Origin: Apis mellifera
Lineage: Eukaryota; Arthropoda; Insecta; Hymenoptera; Apidae
Assembly: GCF_003254395.2 (NCBI RefSeq)
Contig: NC_037639.1
Coordinates: 2,212,501-2,276,500, forward strand
Direction: 5' to 3'
Length of the DNA stretch: 64,000 nucleotides
The notes below the pieces were generated by a model. It ran no database searches and was not told the DNA's origin. It saw only the letters and a program-made list of their open reading frames with translations. Made by a program: the position numbers and the translations under genes. Shown here piece after piece: positions 50,764 through 63,537 of the stretch. How positions within the stretch are numbered: the stretch's first letter is position 1; the number at the start of each line of letters is the position of its first letter.

Positions 50764-53700
50764 GTAATATAACATGTTATTCGTTTATTATATATATATA
50801 TTATTTATATTCAGAATTATAAATTATATTAATATTAAAATGGAAATATAAAAAATAAAAGAAATATATTATATTATTTTGGTATATATATATATATATT
50901 ATTTTCTTATAAACAGTTTTATAAACAATTTTATAAAATTATATAAAATATTTTAATGAAAATTATCAATTTTTTTGAAGGCAAAAAAATAATTAAATAA
51001 TTTTAAAAAATTATAAAATTATTTATAATTTTAAAAAAGTAATTAAATAATTTTAAAAAATTATAAAATTATTTTTATAATTTATTAATATATTCTATTT
51101 AATATTTTTGCGTATATAATAATTTATATAAATTTTTTTCAAATTCTCTTTGCAATTTTAAATTTATAATAAGTAGATGTGAATATGTGTTTATCTTTTT
51201 CTCGCTCGATATTTTTAATACACGAAAGAAAAAACTATATAACTATATAACTATATAACTATATACGAAAAAGAGATATATAATTAATTGTAAATAAATA
51301 TTTCTAATTTCTAAATATAACTATTATTATAGAAAAAACAAAAAATATGATTCTCATATAAGTAAATATATGTATATATGAATATATTGACTGATTATAA
51401 TATATTAATAAATCAATTAATTAATTATAAACTCACATAAGTCAACTGATAACAAATATACATAATATATATATACATAATATATATATAAAGAGAATTT
51501 AAAGAACTTTTGTATAGATTAAACTATTAAATAACTTATAATTTTTATACAAATTGTAATGAAATATTTTGTGCATATATATTCAATTTTATTTGAAATT
51601 AACTAAAATAATAATTTTAATCTTACTATTTGTTGCTTTCTGCCTATTATTTATGCGCGCAAGCATAATATTGTATACATATATTTCATAATTATAAAAA
51701 TCGAGATAAAACATTAATAATATTGATATTTTTTATTTAAAACGTAATATTTTTGGTATTTTTTATTTACACATATTTTTACTTTGCTTAGTTATTATTT
51801 ATAAAGTAATCTTTACCAATTTTTAGAATTTTGCTATGCGGACTAATCATGCAATAATATTTTAATTATTATTAATATATCATAATATATAATGAATTAT
51901 CAAAATTTATATATCAAAATATCAAAACTTATATTTTTCATTTTATAAAATTATTTTAACCCAATTACTGAGATTTTTATAATAAAAATAATGATAATAT
52001 ATATAATAATAAATATATATTCACAAATATATATTTTACATTTTATAATTATATTATGTACAACAATTATATTTTAATTTGATTATATTTAAATTATATA
52101 AATAATAAAAAAAATTTTTAAAAATGATTAAGAAAAAGAATATCAAATTTTTCTTCTTTATTTTTGAAATTATATGAGTAATCTGAACTAAACATTAAGA
52201 AATATTATATTCAGTTTTTATTAAATTATATTATTTATGATTATTTATTCAACTGTATTATAATAATAATATATTATAATAATAATATAGTATTCAATAT
52301 AATATAATAATAATAATCATGATATTCAGATATAATATTTTTTCTTAATTTTATAATTATGTAAACAATAATTAAATTATGATTAAAATAATAATATATT
52401 TTGTTAATTTTATTATTTGCTTTTTTGAAATTATGCAATAAAGATAATAAAATAAAAATTTAAAAATTAATATTATAAATATAATATAATATTAATAAAA
52501 TTAATATTTTACTAATAAACTAATAAAACATTTCTATATAAAAAATATTTTTGTATGATAAATAATATTGTAATATAAATTATAATGTAATTATAAAAAT
52601 AATATAGTGTAAATTGTAAATATAATTATACATAAAGCATTAACATATAATACAATAATACAATAATATAAAAAATTATATCTTTTTTAGAGAAAAAAAA
52701 GCATTCATATTTAAAAAAATAGATATATAATTTTATATAAATTTAAATCATTCAATAATTAAAACTTTTTTAAAAAATAATATATAGAAAATATTATATA
52801 TATATAAATATTATAAAAGAAAATATTAAAAAAGATTTAGCAATAGTTATTAAATTAATTTAATATTTCTATTTATATGATGATAATTTAAAAATTTCAT
52901 TGAAGTAAAAAATTATTGAGATAGAGAAAAACAATAGAGAAATTAAAAATAAATAATATATATATATTCCAATTAAAAATATTATATTTTATTTATAATA
53001 TAAAATTTTTGTACAAATTATTATCTTTATTTATTATTATCTTTTTATTTATTAATTTTATTAAAATTAAATCATTATTATATTTCAAATAATGTAATTT
53101 TGTAGATAAAATAAATGCATTAATGTTAATAACTACAAGTACTACAAAATTTATATTATAATTCATAATAAAATTAATGAAAAATTATATTTATATATAT
53201 AACAAATTTTAATTTTAAGATATTTTTATTATTATTATTATTATAATAAAAATTTTATATTATTATAATTTTTCTCTAAATATTCAAATAATTTATTCAT
53301 GAAAATCATATAAAAAGCAAATTTATTGTGAATTTATATAGAATATAAAATTGTAATTATGCTACTTTTTAATAATTATTTATAATTTATTATCAATAAT
53401 CTCTAACTTTTTTTTTCAAGAAAAAACTATAATATTATTTAAAAATAATATCTAATAATATCTAATATCATTTGAAATAATATATAAAATAATAACCAAT
53501 ATTTACATATTGCTTATTTATACGCTTATTTGCTGCAATAATAACAACTCAAAAATTATGACTTAAGAAAAAATGACTTTAAATGATTTGACTCATTATA
53601 AAATTACATATAAATTTTGCGTAAAAATGTTAAATTAGAAATATACAATTTGAGAATTCACACAATTCTATAAATAAAAAATACAAATAACAATGATTAA

Positions 53701-54569
53701 TGGATTAATAACTCAAAAATTATAAATTTTAAGTTATATTATTGTTGTAAAAAATAAACGACAGGTATATATATATACATAAATACATATATTTATTTTT
53801 AATAATAAATTTTAAATTCAAATTTAACATTAAACAAAAACAAACATTATAAAAAGAAATATTCTTTGAATTTCTATATAAAATTTATAAATATATAGAA
53901 GAAATATATATTTTATAGTAATTTTTCTTTTCGATTAAAGTATTGAGAAGAGTTATTTCTGTATCTATTCTAAAATGAAAGCATTGTAAATAATGCAAAT
54001 CCTATGTAATATATTTATAAGAATTATTTATTACTTAAATAATAATTATTATGTTTTAAAAATATCAAAATCATATTTAATTCTTTTAATATATAATTAA
54101 AAATTTCGAGAAAAAAATCGATCGAACAATCTTATTTGCAAGTAAAGAAATAAAAAAAAAACTGTATTGAATTAAAGCTATATTCGAAATAAATATAAAT
54201 CGACAAAATTTCTACAAATTTTTATCGATTTTATCATAATAAAAATTTTACAAAAGAAAGAAAGGAAGGGCTTTGACTGTAGGCGTCTTTCCATACAGAG
54301 ATTTCGTGAGTTGACCTTTTTGGAATATCAAATTATTCATTTTCAAACACGTTCAATAAAAACAAAAAAAAAATATGAATTAAAATGCAATATATTACAA
54401 AAAGAAAATTACAAAATTGTAATCGAATCTTTTATAGAATATCTTATCGTAATACGACTTGCAAAGAAGAGAAATCGATCCAACATATTAACGCGTGTCT
54501 GGCATCGAGGATAGTAGCCACCCGTATAAAATACGTCTTTTAAAAAAATTTCATATTGTTTATATTTAC

Positions 54570-54708
54570 CTTATTACACTTGTTCTAAAACATACACTAG
54601 TCACTCTGTTATAATATGATGCATTAAATTAAATTGTCACACGAAATATCGTAATAATCTAGTAATACGATCGCGAGTACAGAAGTCTTTAGAGGGTAGT
54701 CAGATACT
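54570..54708 (-). other. Proposed non-coding first exon (5' UTR)
   Basis: It runs from the initiator A at 54,708 to a donor AAG|GTAAAT at 54,570/54,569, 139 bases. It contains only short upstream reading frames, including ATG-CAT-CAT followed by a stop after seven codons and ATG-TTT-TAG, as expected for a 5' UTR. It would splice to 49,434-side or 47,390-side coding sequence. The assignment is by sequence only; no transcript was seen. Confidence 0.4.
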
Positions 54709-54736
54709 GAACGAATAGATGGCGCCCGTACTTATA
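54702..54736 (-). promoter_or_regulatory. Core promoter: TATA-like box plus Inr
   Basis: Read on the minus strand, TATAAGTA lies at 54,736-54,729 and the arthropod initiator TCAGTATC lies at 54,710-54,703. The first T of the TATA box is 28 bases upstream of the initiator A (54,708), which is the canonical spacing. The position +28 bases read TGTAC, a partial match to a DPE. The site sits in the most CpG-rich non-coding part of the window and upstream of the minus-strand gene, so I assign it as that gene's transcription start. TATA-like words are common in AT-rich DNA. The argument rests on spacing and GC context, not on the TATA word alone. Confidence 0.5.
54716..54726 (+). promoter_or_regulatory. 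CTCF-like core motif TAGATGGCGCC
   Basis: The plus strand reads TAGATGGCGCC, which fits the core of the conserved CTCF consensus (AGRKGGCGC). It lies between the proposed TATA box and the initiator of the minus-strand gene, about 8 to 18 bases upstream of the start. The 5' CCAC part of the full consensus is poorly matched (CGAA here). Binding is an inference. GGCGCCATCT words are also seen as general promoter motifs in insects, so an activator site is an alternative. Confidence 0.4.
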
Positions 54737-56908
54737 CGCCACTCCTAGCGTCGAATTTTCTTTCAACCCTCTTGCCCCCACTAACATTGCTCATTGTTTT
54801 TGATTAGAGGGTTAAGCGTATGATTCTGATCAAACTATAGAAAGTTAGCATCAATTCTAATATGCAAAATTCTCTATTATTAGATTTGTTCATATTATTG
54901 ATTTGTTTATTAAAATTTTAATAAACTAAAAAAATAATTATAAACATATATATTGAGGAAAAACATATATAAAGAACAATATATAATAGATACATTTATT
55001 TGTAATCTTATATTATTAATTACAATTTCATAATAAAATAAATTCTTTTCAAATTTATAGATATATTTTTTTTAATATATATATATTTTATAAAATATTT
55101 AAAAATAATATATCTTAAATAACTTATACTTAATGGCTTAATTTATTGTTTAAAAAAATTTAAAAAATAAGATATTTTACATAATTTATCACAACAATTT
55201 ACATTTTCCTTATTAATTCATAGGGATTTCAAGGAATTTGAAGGAATAATAAATAAAAATAAATAAATAATAATTACAGATTTTTATAAATTATTAATCT
55301 TTTTATTTTATCGTTTGTTTACAAATATTTTTTTAAAATTATGAATAAAATTAAAATAAAGAAATTAATATCATTATTTATTTTCTACATTAAAAATAAC
55401 ATTTTTTTTATCTTTATTGTTATTTAAGAAATAAACAAATTTGAGAGTTAATAAAATCAAAGTTTTGATTGATTTTTCTAAAATGTTACTTTCGTTATTT
55501 AATTATGTTTATGTAATAAACATAAATAATTTCTATGTAATAATAAGATAAAATATATCAAATAAATATTTATATATAATATATAATTTTATTTTTATAA
55601 TGTAGTTATTTATTATAACAATTTAGTAATTATTTATTATGATTTTAGGAGTTATTTGTAATTACAAATATCAATTGAAGTCATTTCAAGAATTTAGAAA
55701 TGAATATATATTTATTTTCGTGTTTTCTTTTTTTAAGAACATCAATTATATATTCTTCAGCGATTCAAATCATTGAAAATAAACAAATTAAATTATAAAT
55801 GTTGCGATTTTATTGATTATTAAAACATCAATAATAAAACCAAATTTATATCAAAATATATTAATGTTCATAAAAATATATTATATTTATAAATAACTTT
55901 TGTATTTCTATCAAATTTTCAAAATCTTTGACACAAATTTATCATTAAAATAGTATCAAATTTAATATAAAACTTTGTTATCAAGTTATTTAAGAATAAT
56001 TTAAATTAATTTTAAATTAATATTAAAACTTATACCAATATATTTGTCAAATTTGCAGTAAATACATACTAATGAATTATTTATATTATATATCATTTAA
56101 TTGAATTTTTAATTTTGTTTTTTTTTTTTTTTTTTGCTTCTAAAGATGTTAAAATATTAGAATACATTATTTTCTAAGAAAATACATTAGAAAACAATGA
56201 AATAGTATCAGTGCAATTATTATTATACACAACTAAAATATATAAAAACTATATTATTAAAATTTGTTTACTTTTGCATTTTGCTTTCAAATAAAAAGAA
56301 CTACATTATCATTATTTTTTAATAATATAATAGTTTTGAATTTACATATATAATTTTTTTATATATATATTATAAAACATTATATTTATACTAATTTTAC
56401 ATATTTACACTTTTTTATATTAATGATTTCATGACAAACCATGTAAAATATGCAAAACAGAAATTATTATTTGAACTGTAAATATATATAGCTTTTTTTG
56501 AATATGCAAAAGATATTTTTAAAAGAAGTGTTTAAAGAAAAAAAATAATACAAAAAATAGAAAAATTATTTAAAAGACAAAACAGCTTACAATAATCAAA
56601 TCAAATTAAAATCCTAATCTTAATCTAATTATTATCTTCTACATGTATTAATATAAAAATAAAGAACTAATAAATATTGTGTATATGTATTCTTAAAAAT
56701 ATTTTTTAAGATTTATAAAAAACTCATATAATTTGTAATCAATTTCAAAAAATTAAAAATTAATTTAAGTATTAAGATTTAACGTAAATTTAGTAATAAA
56801 ATTTGGTACAAGATTTCAAAATTGATCCATAATAATGATATAGATGGATAGAAATTTATAGATAAGTTAAATCTTGTAAAAATTTGATGTATGTATATAT
56901 ATGTATGA

Positions 56909-56956
<48 letters not shown>

Positions 56957-56968
56957 TATACACACACA
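56909..56968. repeat. Compound (TG)n(TA)n(CA)n microsatellite
   Basis: TG units, then about 13 TA units, then CA units. The two ends are complementary, so the whole block is nearly self-complementary. Confidence 0.92.
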
Positions 56969-59900
56969 AAGCTATACAAATATTTATATTTTAATTGCTA
57001 ATCCAACCATTTATTATCTTTGTAATCATCATTCTATATATATATATTATATATTTTATTGTTTATAATAATATTTATATAAATGTAGAAATTAGTACAA
57101 ACATAATATTTTGAAAATAAAAATTATATATTAAAAAAATTATATATATAACTATATATATTCAATACTGTTTATGATTCAATATTATCAATATTATCAA
57201 TGAAAAACAACATAATTGTTCTTGTTTGAAATCAAAAAACAAAAGAAGACAGATTTATATAATATAGATATATGTAAATTGTAACATATAATAATATATA
57301 TATATATATTAATGTTATTTCATTGTCATTAGTTTTTTGATGTACTTTATTTAAAAAATAATATTCTTTAACATTTACTATAAAATCTAGAGATATAAAA
57401 AATTTAGTTGTAATGCTAAATTAGTTATAATACAATACTTGAAACATGGAAGATATGTAGCAGATTTTAATATATTTTATCTCCAAGACTTGTTATATTT
57501 TTGAAGCTTTGAAGTACAAATTTTAATATATTTTTGATGCTAATTTATTAATATAACTTGCCAAATAAATCTTATATCAAATTTTATATCAATATTTTGG
57601 AAACAAATTTATATTAAATTTTTCAAAAATTTGTTTAGAAATTATAATTTTTCAAATAATCTTTTAAAAATTATATTTAGAATACAGAATAGCAACTGAG
57701 TATACATATATTAATAATATTGATGAAAAAAAAAATATGCGAAGGAAGAGACATCTATCAAATGAATAAGTGCGAGCGGTTTCCAAAATGCGAAAGTCAA
57801 TGAGAAGTAAGAATTGAGAGAAAATTAACATTGCAGAAGTTGAAAAATAGTGTGTATCTAAACAATATTTTGTATCATACATTCATATTGTTCATTATTA
57901 ATTCTTAATAAATCAAAATAACGCTTATGTGATTGTGACAATATATTAATTAATTATAATTTGACGACATTCAATCAATAATTAGTATAAACATTTTACT
58001 ACAAATGTTTTAGCATATATATATTGTTATTATTTTTTTGTATCTTTTAATAATTTTTGTAAATAAATCAAAAAATTTTAAATTTAGAAACTGATTCAAA
58101 AATTATTATTATATTAGTATTGTAAAATTAAATAAATAAAATTAAGTGTAAAATTAATTTTAAGCATATTTGACAAATTATAATGATGCCATATTGATTT
58201 GTATTCACAATTTGTCCAATGAGCGAAATAGCATTTTTGGATTCCAATTGTCAAAAATTATTAGATGACATAAAAAAAAATTGACAATTTTTGATAACAT
58301 TGACTTCAAAGTTATAATTTGACATTTAATCAATTAATTAATATGATTAAATTTAATACAATCTAGAAATATTTATAAGCGAAATTTTAGATATATAAGA
58401 TTTATATAGCTTAGTAATTTAAAGCTATTTTTTTTATATAAATTTATGTAATTTTTTATGTAAATTATTTTATTTAAATGATATAAGCAAGTATTTAATT
58501 ACAACTCACAAACACAAAAACGTGGAAAGTAATATACAATATTTTTTGTATCATAAAAAATTGAGAATGATTCTTTTTAATATAATTTTTGATAATTTTT
58601 TAATATATATATATTTTTTATAAAACAATTATAATTATGATAAAATATAATTATATAAAATATAATTTTATTTTAAAAATATAATTTTTATTACAATATT
58701 AAATGTTATTATTATTATGAAATTTTAGCTAATTTCTTAGTTTTCCTTAATTTAATTGTTAATTTTTACTTTATACTTATAATTTTAAACATTGCTCATT
58801 ATAGAATTTTATATTTTAAAAATTATAATTAAGATTTAATATAAATAAAATTATAATTTAAAAAAAATTAAATTTTAATTTAAATTTTATTGATTTAATT
58901 TGTAATTATTTCCTTATATTAATTTAAAAATATATTTAAAAACAAATTATTTGTTTATTAATTATAAAGTAAAATATAGTTTTGATAAATTTATTTCTTA
59001 TTTTATTATAATCTGTTAATAAGTTATTTCTTTTATAATTGCATATATAAAAACTTATGATTTTAATCAAATAATGTGATTAAATTCTATATTATTATTT
59101 TTATAATTCTATATATATTCATAATGTTTACTACATATTCATGAAGAAAAAATATATAGTTGATAATTTTACAATTAATATATATATTTGCAATGGATGA
59201 TTGTTTTTTTCTTTAGAAATCGTATCTTTGCTTCAATAATTTTCTTCAATAATTTGCTTCAATAAATATATACAAGATCCTAAAAATGTGGAAACATATG
59301 TTATTTAGAGATTTTTTAAATAATTTTAAGCAACATTTTTTTTTTGCAAAAACTTTTATTATAGCTTTATTAACGAGTTATTAATAAAAAATACTGATCA
59401 ATCATAGAGTGCATAATCTAATCAAGTGTTGACTATATGCTATTGAGTAAACAAATTTAAATATAATATATATAAGAAATGTATTGAATATGTATTGAAA
59501 TTTATTTACTGAATATCGAAAATATATTTGTAATTTATATACTGTTTGTGATATAATTTAATATAATTTTTTAATTTTATCAATAAATTTTTTTATTGAA
59601 AAAATATTTGTTATATTTAATATTTTGTTTAATTGAACTTGTTCATATTCCGAATTATAATGATTAAAGTTACAATAGCAATATTATTTGATATTATGTT
59701 TTGTTTAATTAAAAACAATAATCAATAAAGAAAATAAATATATTTGAAATGTATGTTTTATATTTCATGATTTTATTATCCTAGTTAATTAGTATTGATC
59801 ATCAGGCTTCAATCATTTTTTCATCAATTATTTTTTCAACTCATGAATTTTAATTTTTAGATTTGAATCACACTTTTAAATTAAAATATCTCCTTAATTT

Positions 59901-60736
59901 TTAATTTTTAAATTTTTTAAATAATTTAAAATTCTTGGCAGAATTAAATTATACTTTCTTTTTATAAGAATTACTTCAATAAATTATTTAAATTCAAAAT
60001 TTTATCATTTTATTTAAAAAAAATATGATTAAAATCTTGTACATTTAACCTACAAAAAAATAATTTATACATGATAAATAGACTTTTTGAACTAAATAAC
60101 TTTTATTTGTAAAACATTTTTTTGATAATTTCAATTTCTTATGAAATATTCCATTGTTTTCTTTTCTTCACAAAAATCATGTATAAAATAAACAAGAGAC
60201 AATTGCATATTGACACATCTATGCTAAGTATGCTACACTTGACAGATACATAAATATAAGCAAAATTTAGTGAATTAATAATAATTTTCTGCAAATTTCT
60301 TCTAAAGCTAAGCCTAACTACAAATAAAAATAATTCAAAATTTTTTCTATCATATTTTAAAATCATCGAAATCAATGAGAAATTTTTCTTTACTTATAAT
60401 TAAAAAAAATTAAAAAATTCTTTTTAATAGATTAAATAATAATGAATTAATAATAATTATGACAAATATTTTTCCATATTTTCAATAGTTAAATAAATAA
60501 CATTTAAATCAAAATATATTATATAGGAATTTTTTAAGGAATTATATCTATAGTAATTTTTATATTATACCTGCTAAAAATTCATCTTATATGAATATAT
60601 ATTCTATGTATATACATGTTTATGATTAGTTATTCGTAAAAAAATAATATATAAAAAATATTCGGTTTAACATATACTTAACTTTAACGATCTATAATCT
60701 AGATTAATTCTAGATCTAATCTTTATTAATTATAGA

Positions 60737-60773
60737 TAAAATAAAATAAAATAAAATAAAATAAAATAAAATA
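60737..60773. repeat. (AAATA)n microsatellite
   Basis: About seven AAATA/TAAAA pentamers followed by TAA units. Confidence 0.92.
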
Positions 60774-63199
60774 ATAATAGAAATTTATAATAAAATAACT
60801 AAAATAATAATAAAATAATAATAGAAATTAACAATTGATTTTGATATCTTCTTCTTTCTATAACTTTTTCTATAACATTTTAAGCAATCTTATTGTTATT
60901 ATAAATGATTAAAAATTATTTTTTATTAACAATATATTTTATATTTTATTCTTTAAACAAATTTATTATTTCTCTTTAATGTAAATTATTGTTTTTTACT
61001 TATTCCATTCCATTGATAATTGTTTTCACGAGAATGCAAGATTCATTAATTTAGATTTATTAATTGATAAATTAAATTATTTAAATTGCTTAATATAACT
61101 TAAATTTTTAAATTTATGTTTATATTATTTGTAAAATGAAAATGCGTTTTTTTTTATTTTATAGTGCTTAAAAAATTTTTCATTTTGTGAATATTTATAT
61201 ACAAATTGTAAATATATTATATTTAATATTATATAACGTGATGATATTACATGAATTTATAATAGATAACAAAAATAACAAAATTTATTGATTTATTGTG
61301 TATTAAAAGTAATTCAACAATGTAGGCCATAATTGTGATATATTTATAATAACATCTAATTAATAACTCATAAAAGTATTCAGATGCTTCATATTTTTAT
61401 TTTACTTAATATTAATATTTTGTTGGACCACTTTTAACAATAATTTATGTTAATTGATATACTATAAATAATTGATTTTGTAAAAATATAATCAATATAA
61501 TTTCATACGTCTATAATTTTTTTTTTTTATGATATTATTTGAAATTTTTACACATTTTAGTTTATAAAGTTCCAATAAATTGATATTTCGACTTTGGAAT
61601 GAAATATTTAATGTTATATATAATTGTATTGATAATATATTTTTTTTATTTTTCATTCAAGCTGTTTTGAATCATTATTTTATTAAAAATGGAAATCTTG
61701 AATGATCTCAATTTATTTATATTATTTTTGAGATTATTCTTAAAAAAATATATATTTATTAAGTATTCTATTAATAAATATTAAATTTATAATAGCAATC
61801 ATATAATCTTATATTATAATTTATATGTTTTATAATTCAATTGTTCAATATTTATTTTTTATTAATCATATTTTTTTTATATAATCATATAAAAATACAA
61901 TATATAAAAATTACAAATATATGTTAAAAAGATATATGATATTTATAACCAGAAAATTTTTTCTTACATATGTAAGACATTTTTGTCCTAAGAATCTTTT
62001 TATAATCAAAGTGAAAAATGTGTAATCAGATTAATAAATGATATAAATTTTTTACTATCATCATTAATAATTTGGAACAAATTGATTTAGATATAAATTA
62101 TATATTGCTAATTACAAATATTCTTTTAAAATTAAAATCCAAATGTTTTTCATTTTTTTTTTTTATTATTCTTCAATGTGGAAAATATTTCTTTTCATAA
62201 GTGTTTGTTTTAAATATCTTAAAATATATAGCAACAAGAGAGCAAAAAAATGTTTTGATATTACTTCAATTTAAAATCTATTAATAAAATTTACAATTTC
62301 TTTGTCAAACATTTTAGTTTATATTTTGAGTTGAAGAAAAAATGTAACAGAATTTTTTCTCATAGAATAATTTTTTTTTTTTTTCAATTAATTTTTTGTT
62401 CTTAAACTTAACTTAAACTTTGTTTGCAATAGTTCCTTTAATTTTTAATTTATTTATAATACAATATCATGGATTTATTTTTAATTAAAATATTTGCAAT
62501 CTTATACGATTTTCTTTATGCAATCATAGTATCATCTTTCATTTATTTTTGTGTTTCTACTTTTCCAATATTTATTTTAAATATTACTACATAATTTTAT
62601 ATATAACTTTATATTTTTATACTATATAAAATATTTTTCTATTATTGAAATGATATCTTAACATCAAATAAATCTTGATATTTTTATTTAGTATCAATGT
62701 TTATATTATTTTTTGCTAAATGTATAAAAAAATATGAATTTATTATTATATTATTCAATTATTTTCAAATTTTGTTGATATAATCTTGAGACTTCCTTCT
62801 TATCATGAACACTAAATTGTTTTAAACAAATTTAATACATATTTCACTCATTAAAGATTGTATATCTGTTTCAAAAATAAACATAATTTCTATATTGATC
62901 GTAATAAATCATAGAGGGCATAAAAGACATTTTATTTTTTTTAAGTTGGTATTTTTAAAACATATAATACGAAGTTCCATGAGATGTTTATATTTTGTTG
63001 TGCTTCTATTTAAAATATACTGTGATTTTAAATAAAGATATTAATATTGATATTGATATTTTGTTAATAATTAGTAATCATAATTATGTAATTTATTTTT
63101 AGTAATTTGAATTAGTGAACACATAATGCATAAATATTTATATATATATATATTTAATATATTATGTATGTTTAAAATGTAAAATATAATATAAATATA

Positions 63200-63206
<7 letters not shown>

Positions 63207-63267
<61 letters not shown>
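63207..63267. repeat. (AT)n microsatellite, longest in window
   Basis: About 30 uninterrupted AT units. Confidence 0.95.
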
Positions 63268-63269
<2 letters not shown>

Positions 63270-63501
63270 AAATCAAAATATTATTTTTATAATTTTTTTA
63301 ATTATGTTTATTTTTAGTCTTTGTTTTTTTGGATATTTTTTATATGTAAATATAATAATACTATAAATCTAGTAATAAATTAATTATATCATAGGTAAAA
63401 ATATTTCTGTAAATATCATAAAATTTCTACTATAAAATATAATTTGAATTCTCTTACATTAAGAAATATAAAATAGCTATTAAAAGAAGTACTTTTATAT
63501 G

Positions 63502-63537
63502 TACACATATATATATATATGTGTGTGTGTGTGTATA
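63502..63537. repeat. (CA)(TA)n(TG)n compound microsatellite
   Basis: ACACAT, then TA units, then about seven GT units. Confidence 0.9.

Larger units (their letters stand above)
49435..54569 (-). other. Proposed intron 1 (about 5.1 kb), no gene seen
   Basis: AT-rich sequence with long TA microsatellites at 50,583-50,627 and 50,724-50,761. A small GC patch near 51,648-51,659 (reading GCGCGC on either strand) has a good-looking minus-strand donor nearby (A|GTAAGATT, about 51,622) but no acceptor. No reading frame here looks coding. The acceptor for the 49.4 kb exon is not convincing. Confidence 0.4.
27791..54708 (-). other. Minus-strand split gene, large disordered scaffold-like protein (gene span, 3' end open)
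   Basis: This is the only gene I can support. Ten coding exons between 47,390 and 27,791 join in one frame. Their phases agree at every junction (2/1, 2/1, 2/1, 0/0, 0/0, 0/0, 0/0, 2/1, 0/0), giving 3,258 bases or 1,086 codons without a stop. All nine introns between them are GT-AG. A non-coding first exon (54,570-54,708) and a first coding exon at 49,345-49,434 are proposed upstream. The last well-supported exon ends in a donor, so the protein continues 3', perhaps to 24,700. The protein is Ser/Thr/Asn/Pro/Glu-rich, with a few short helical islands and no enzyme or membrane domain. A cytoskeletal or nuclear-envelope adaptor role is inferred from composition only. The islands FDYLYEFSETRKVLEEFF and DDKGWRKPKTRTMLPP look conserved. 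Klarsicht is a guess from memory and is not verified. Confidence 0.8.
54240..54850. promoter_or_regulatory. CpG-bearing promoter region
   Basis: Against surroundings of more than 80% A+T, this stretch has a cluster of CpG dinucleotides (for example near 54,261, 54,492, 54,523, 54,669, 54,722 and 54,753) and GC-rich runs such as ACGCGTGTCTGGCATCGAGG at 54,491-54,510 and CCCTCTTGCCCCCACT at 54,767-54,782. It holds the proposed core promoter and first exon of the minus-strand gene. The part left of 54,570 would lie in intron 1 or form an alternative first exon. A divergent plus-strand promoter cannot be excluded, since TATAAAA occurs at 54,525-54,531. Confidence 0.5.

Noticed and set aside
54311..54514. 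67-codon plus-strand frame ending at the promoter region
   Set aside because: It lacks an ATG start (TTG) and any conserved feature. Openness alone is weak evidence near a GC-shift.
56779..56979. Minus-strand frame with Tyr-Ile and His-Thr runs (also 25,281-25,463)
   Set aside because: Translated TA/CA microsatellites.
57664..57882. 72-codon minus-strand frame in a slightly GC-richer patch
   Set aside because: Hydrophobic, no splice sites or motif; not above chance.
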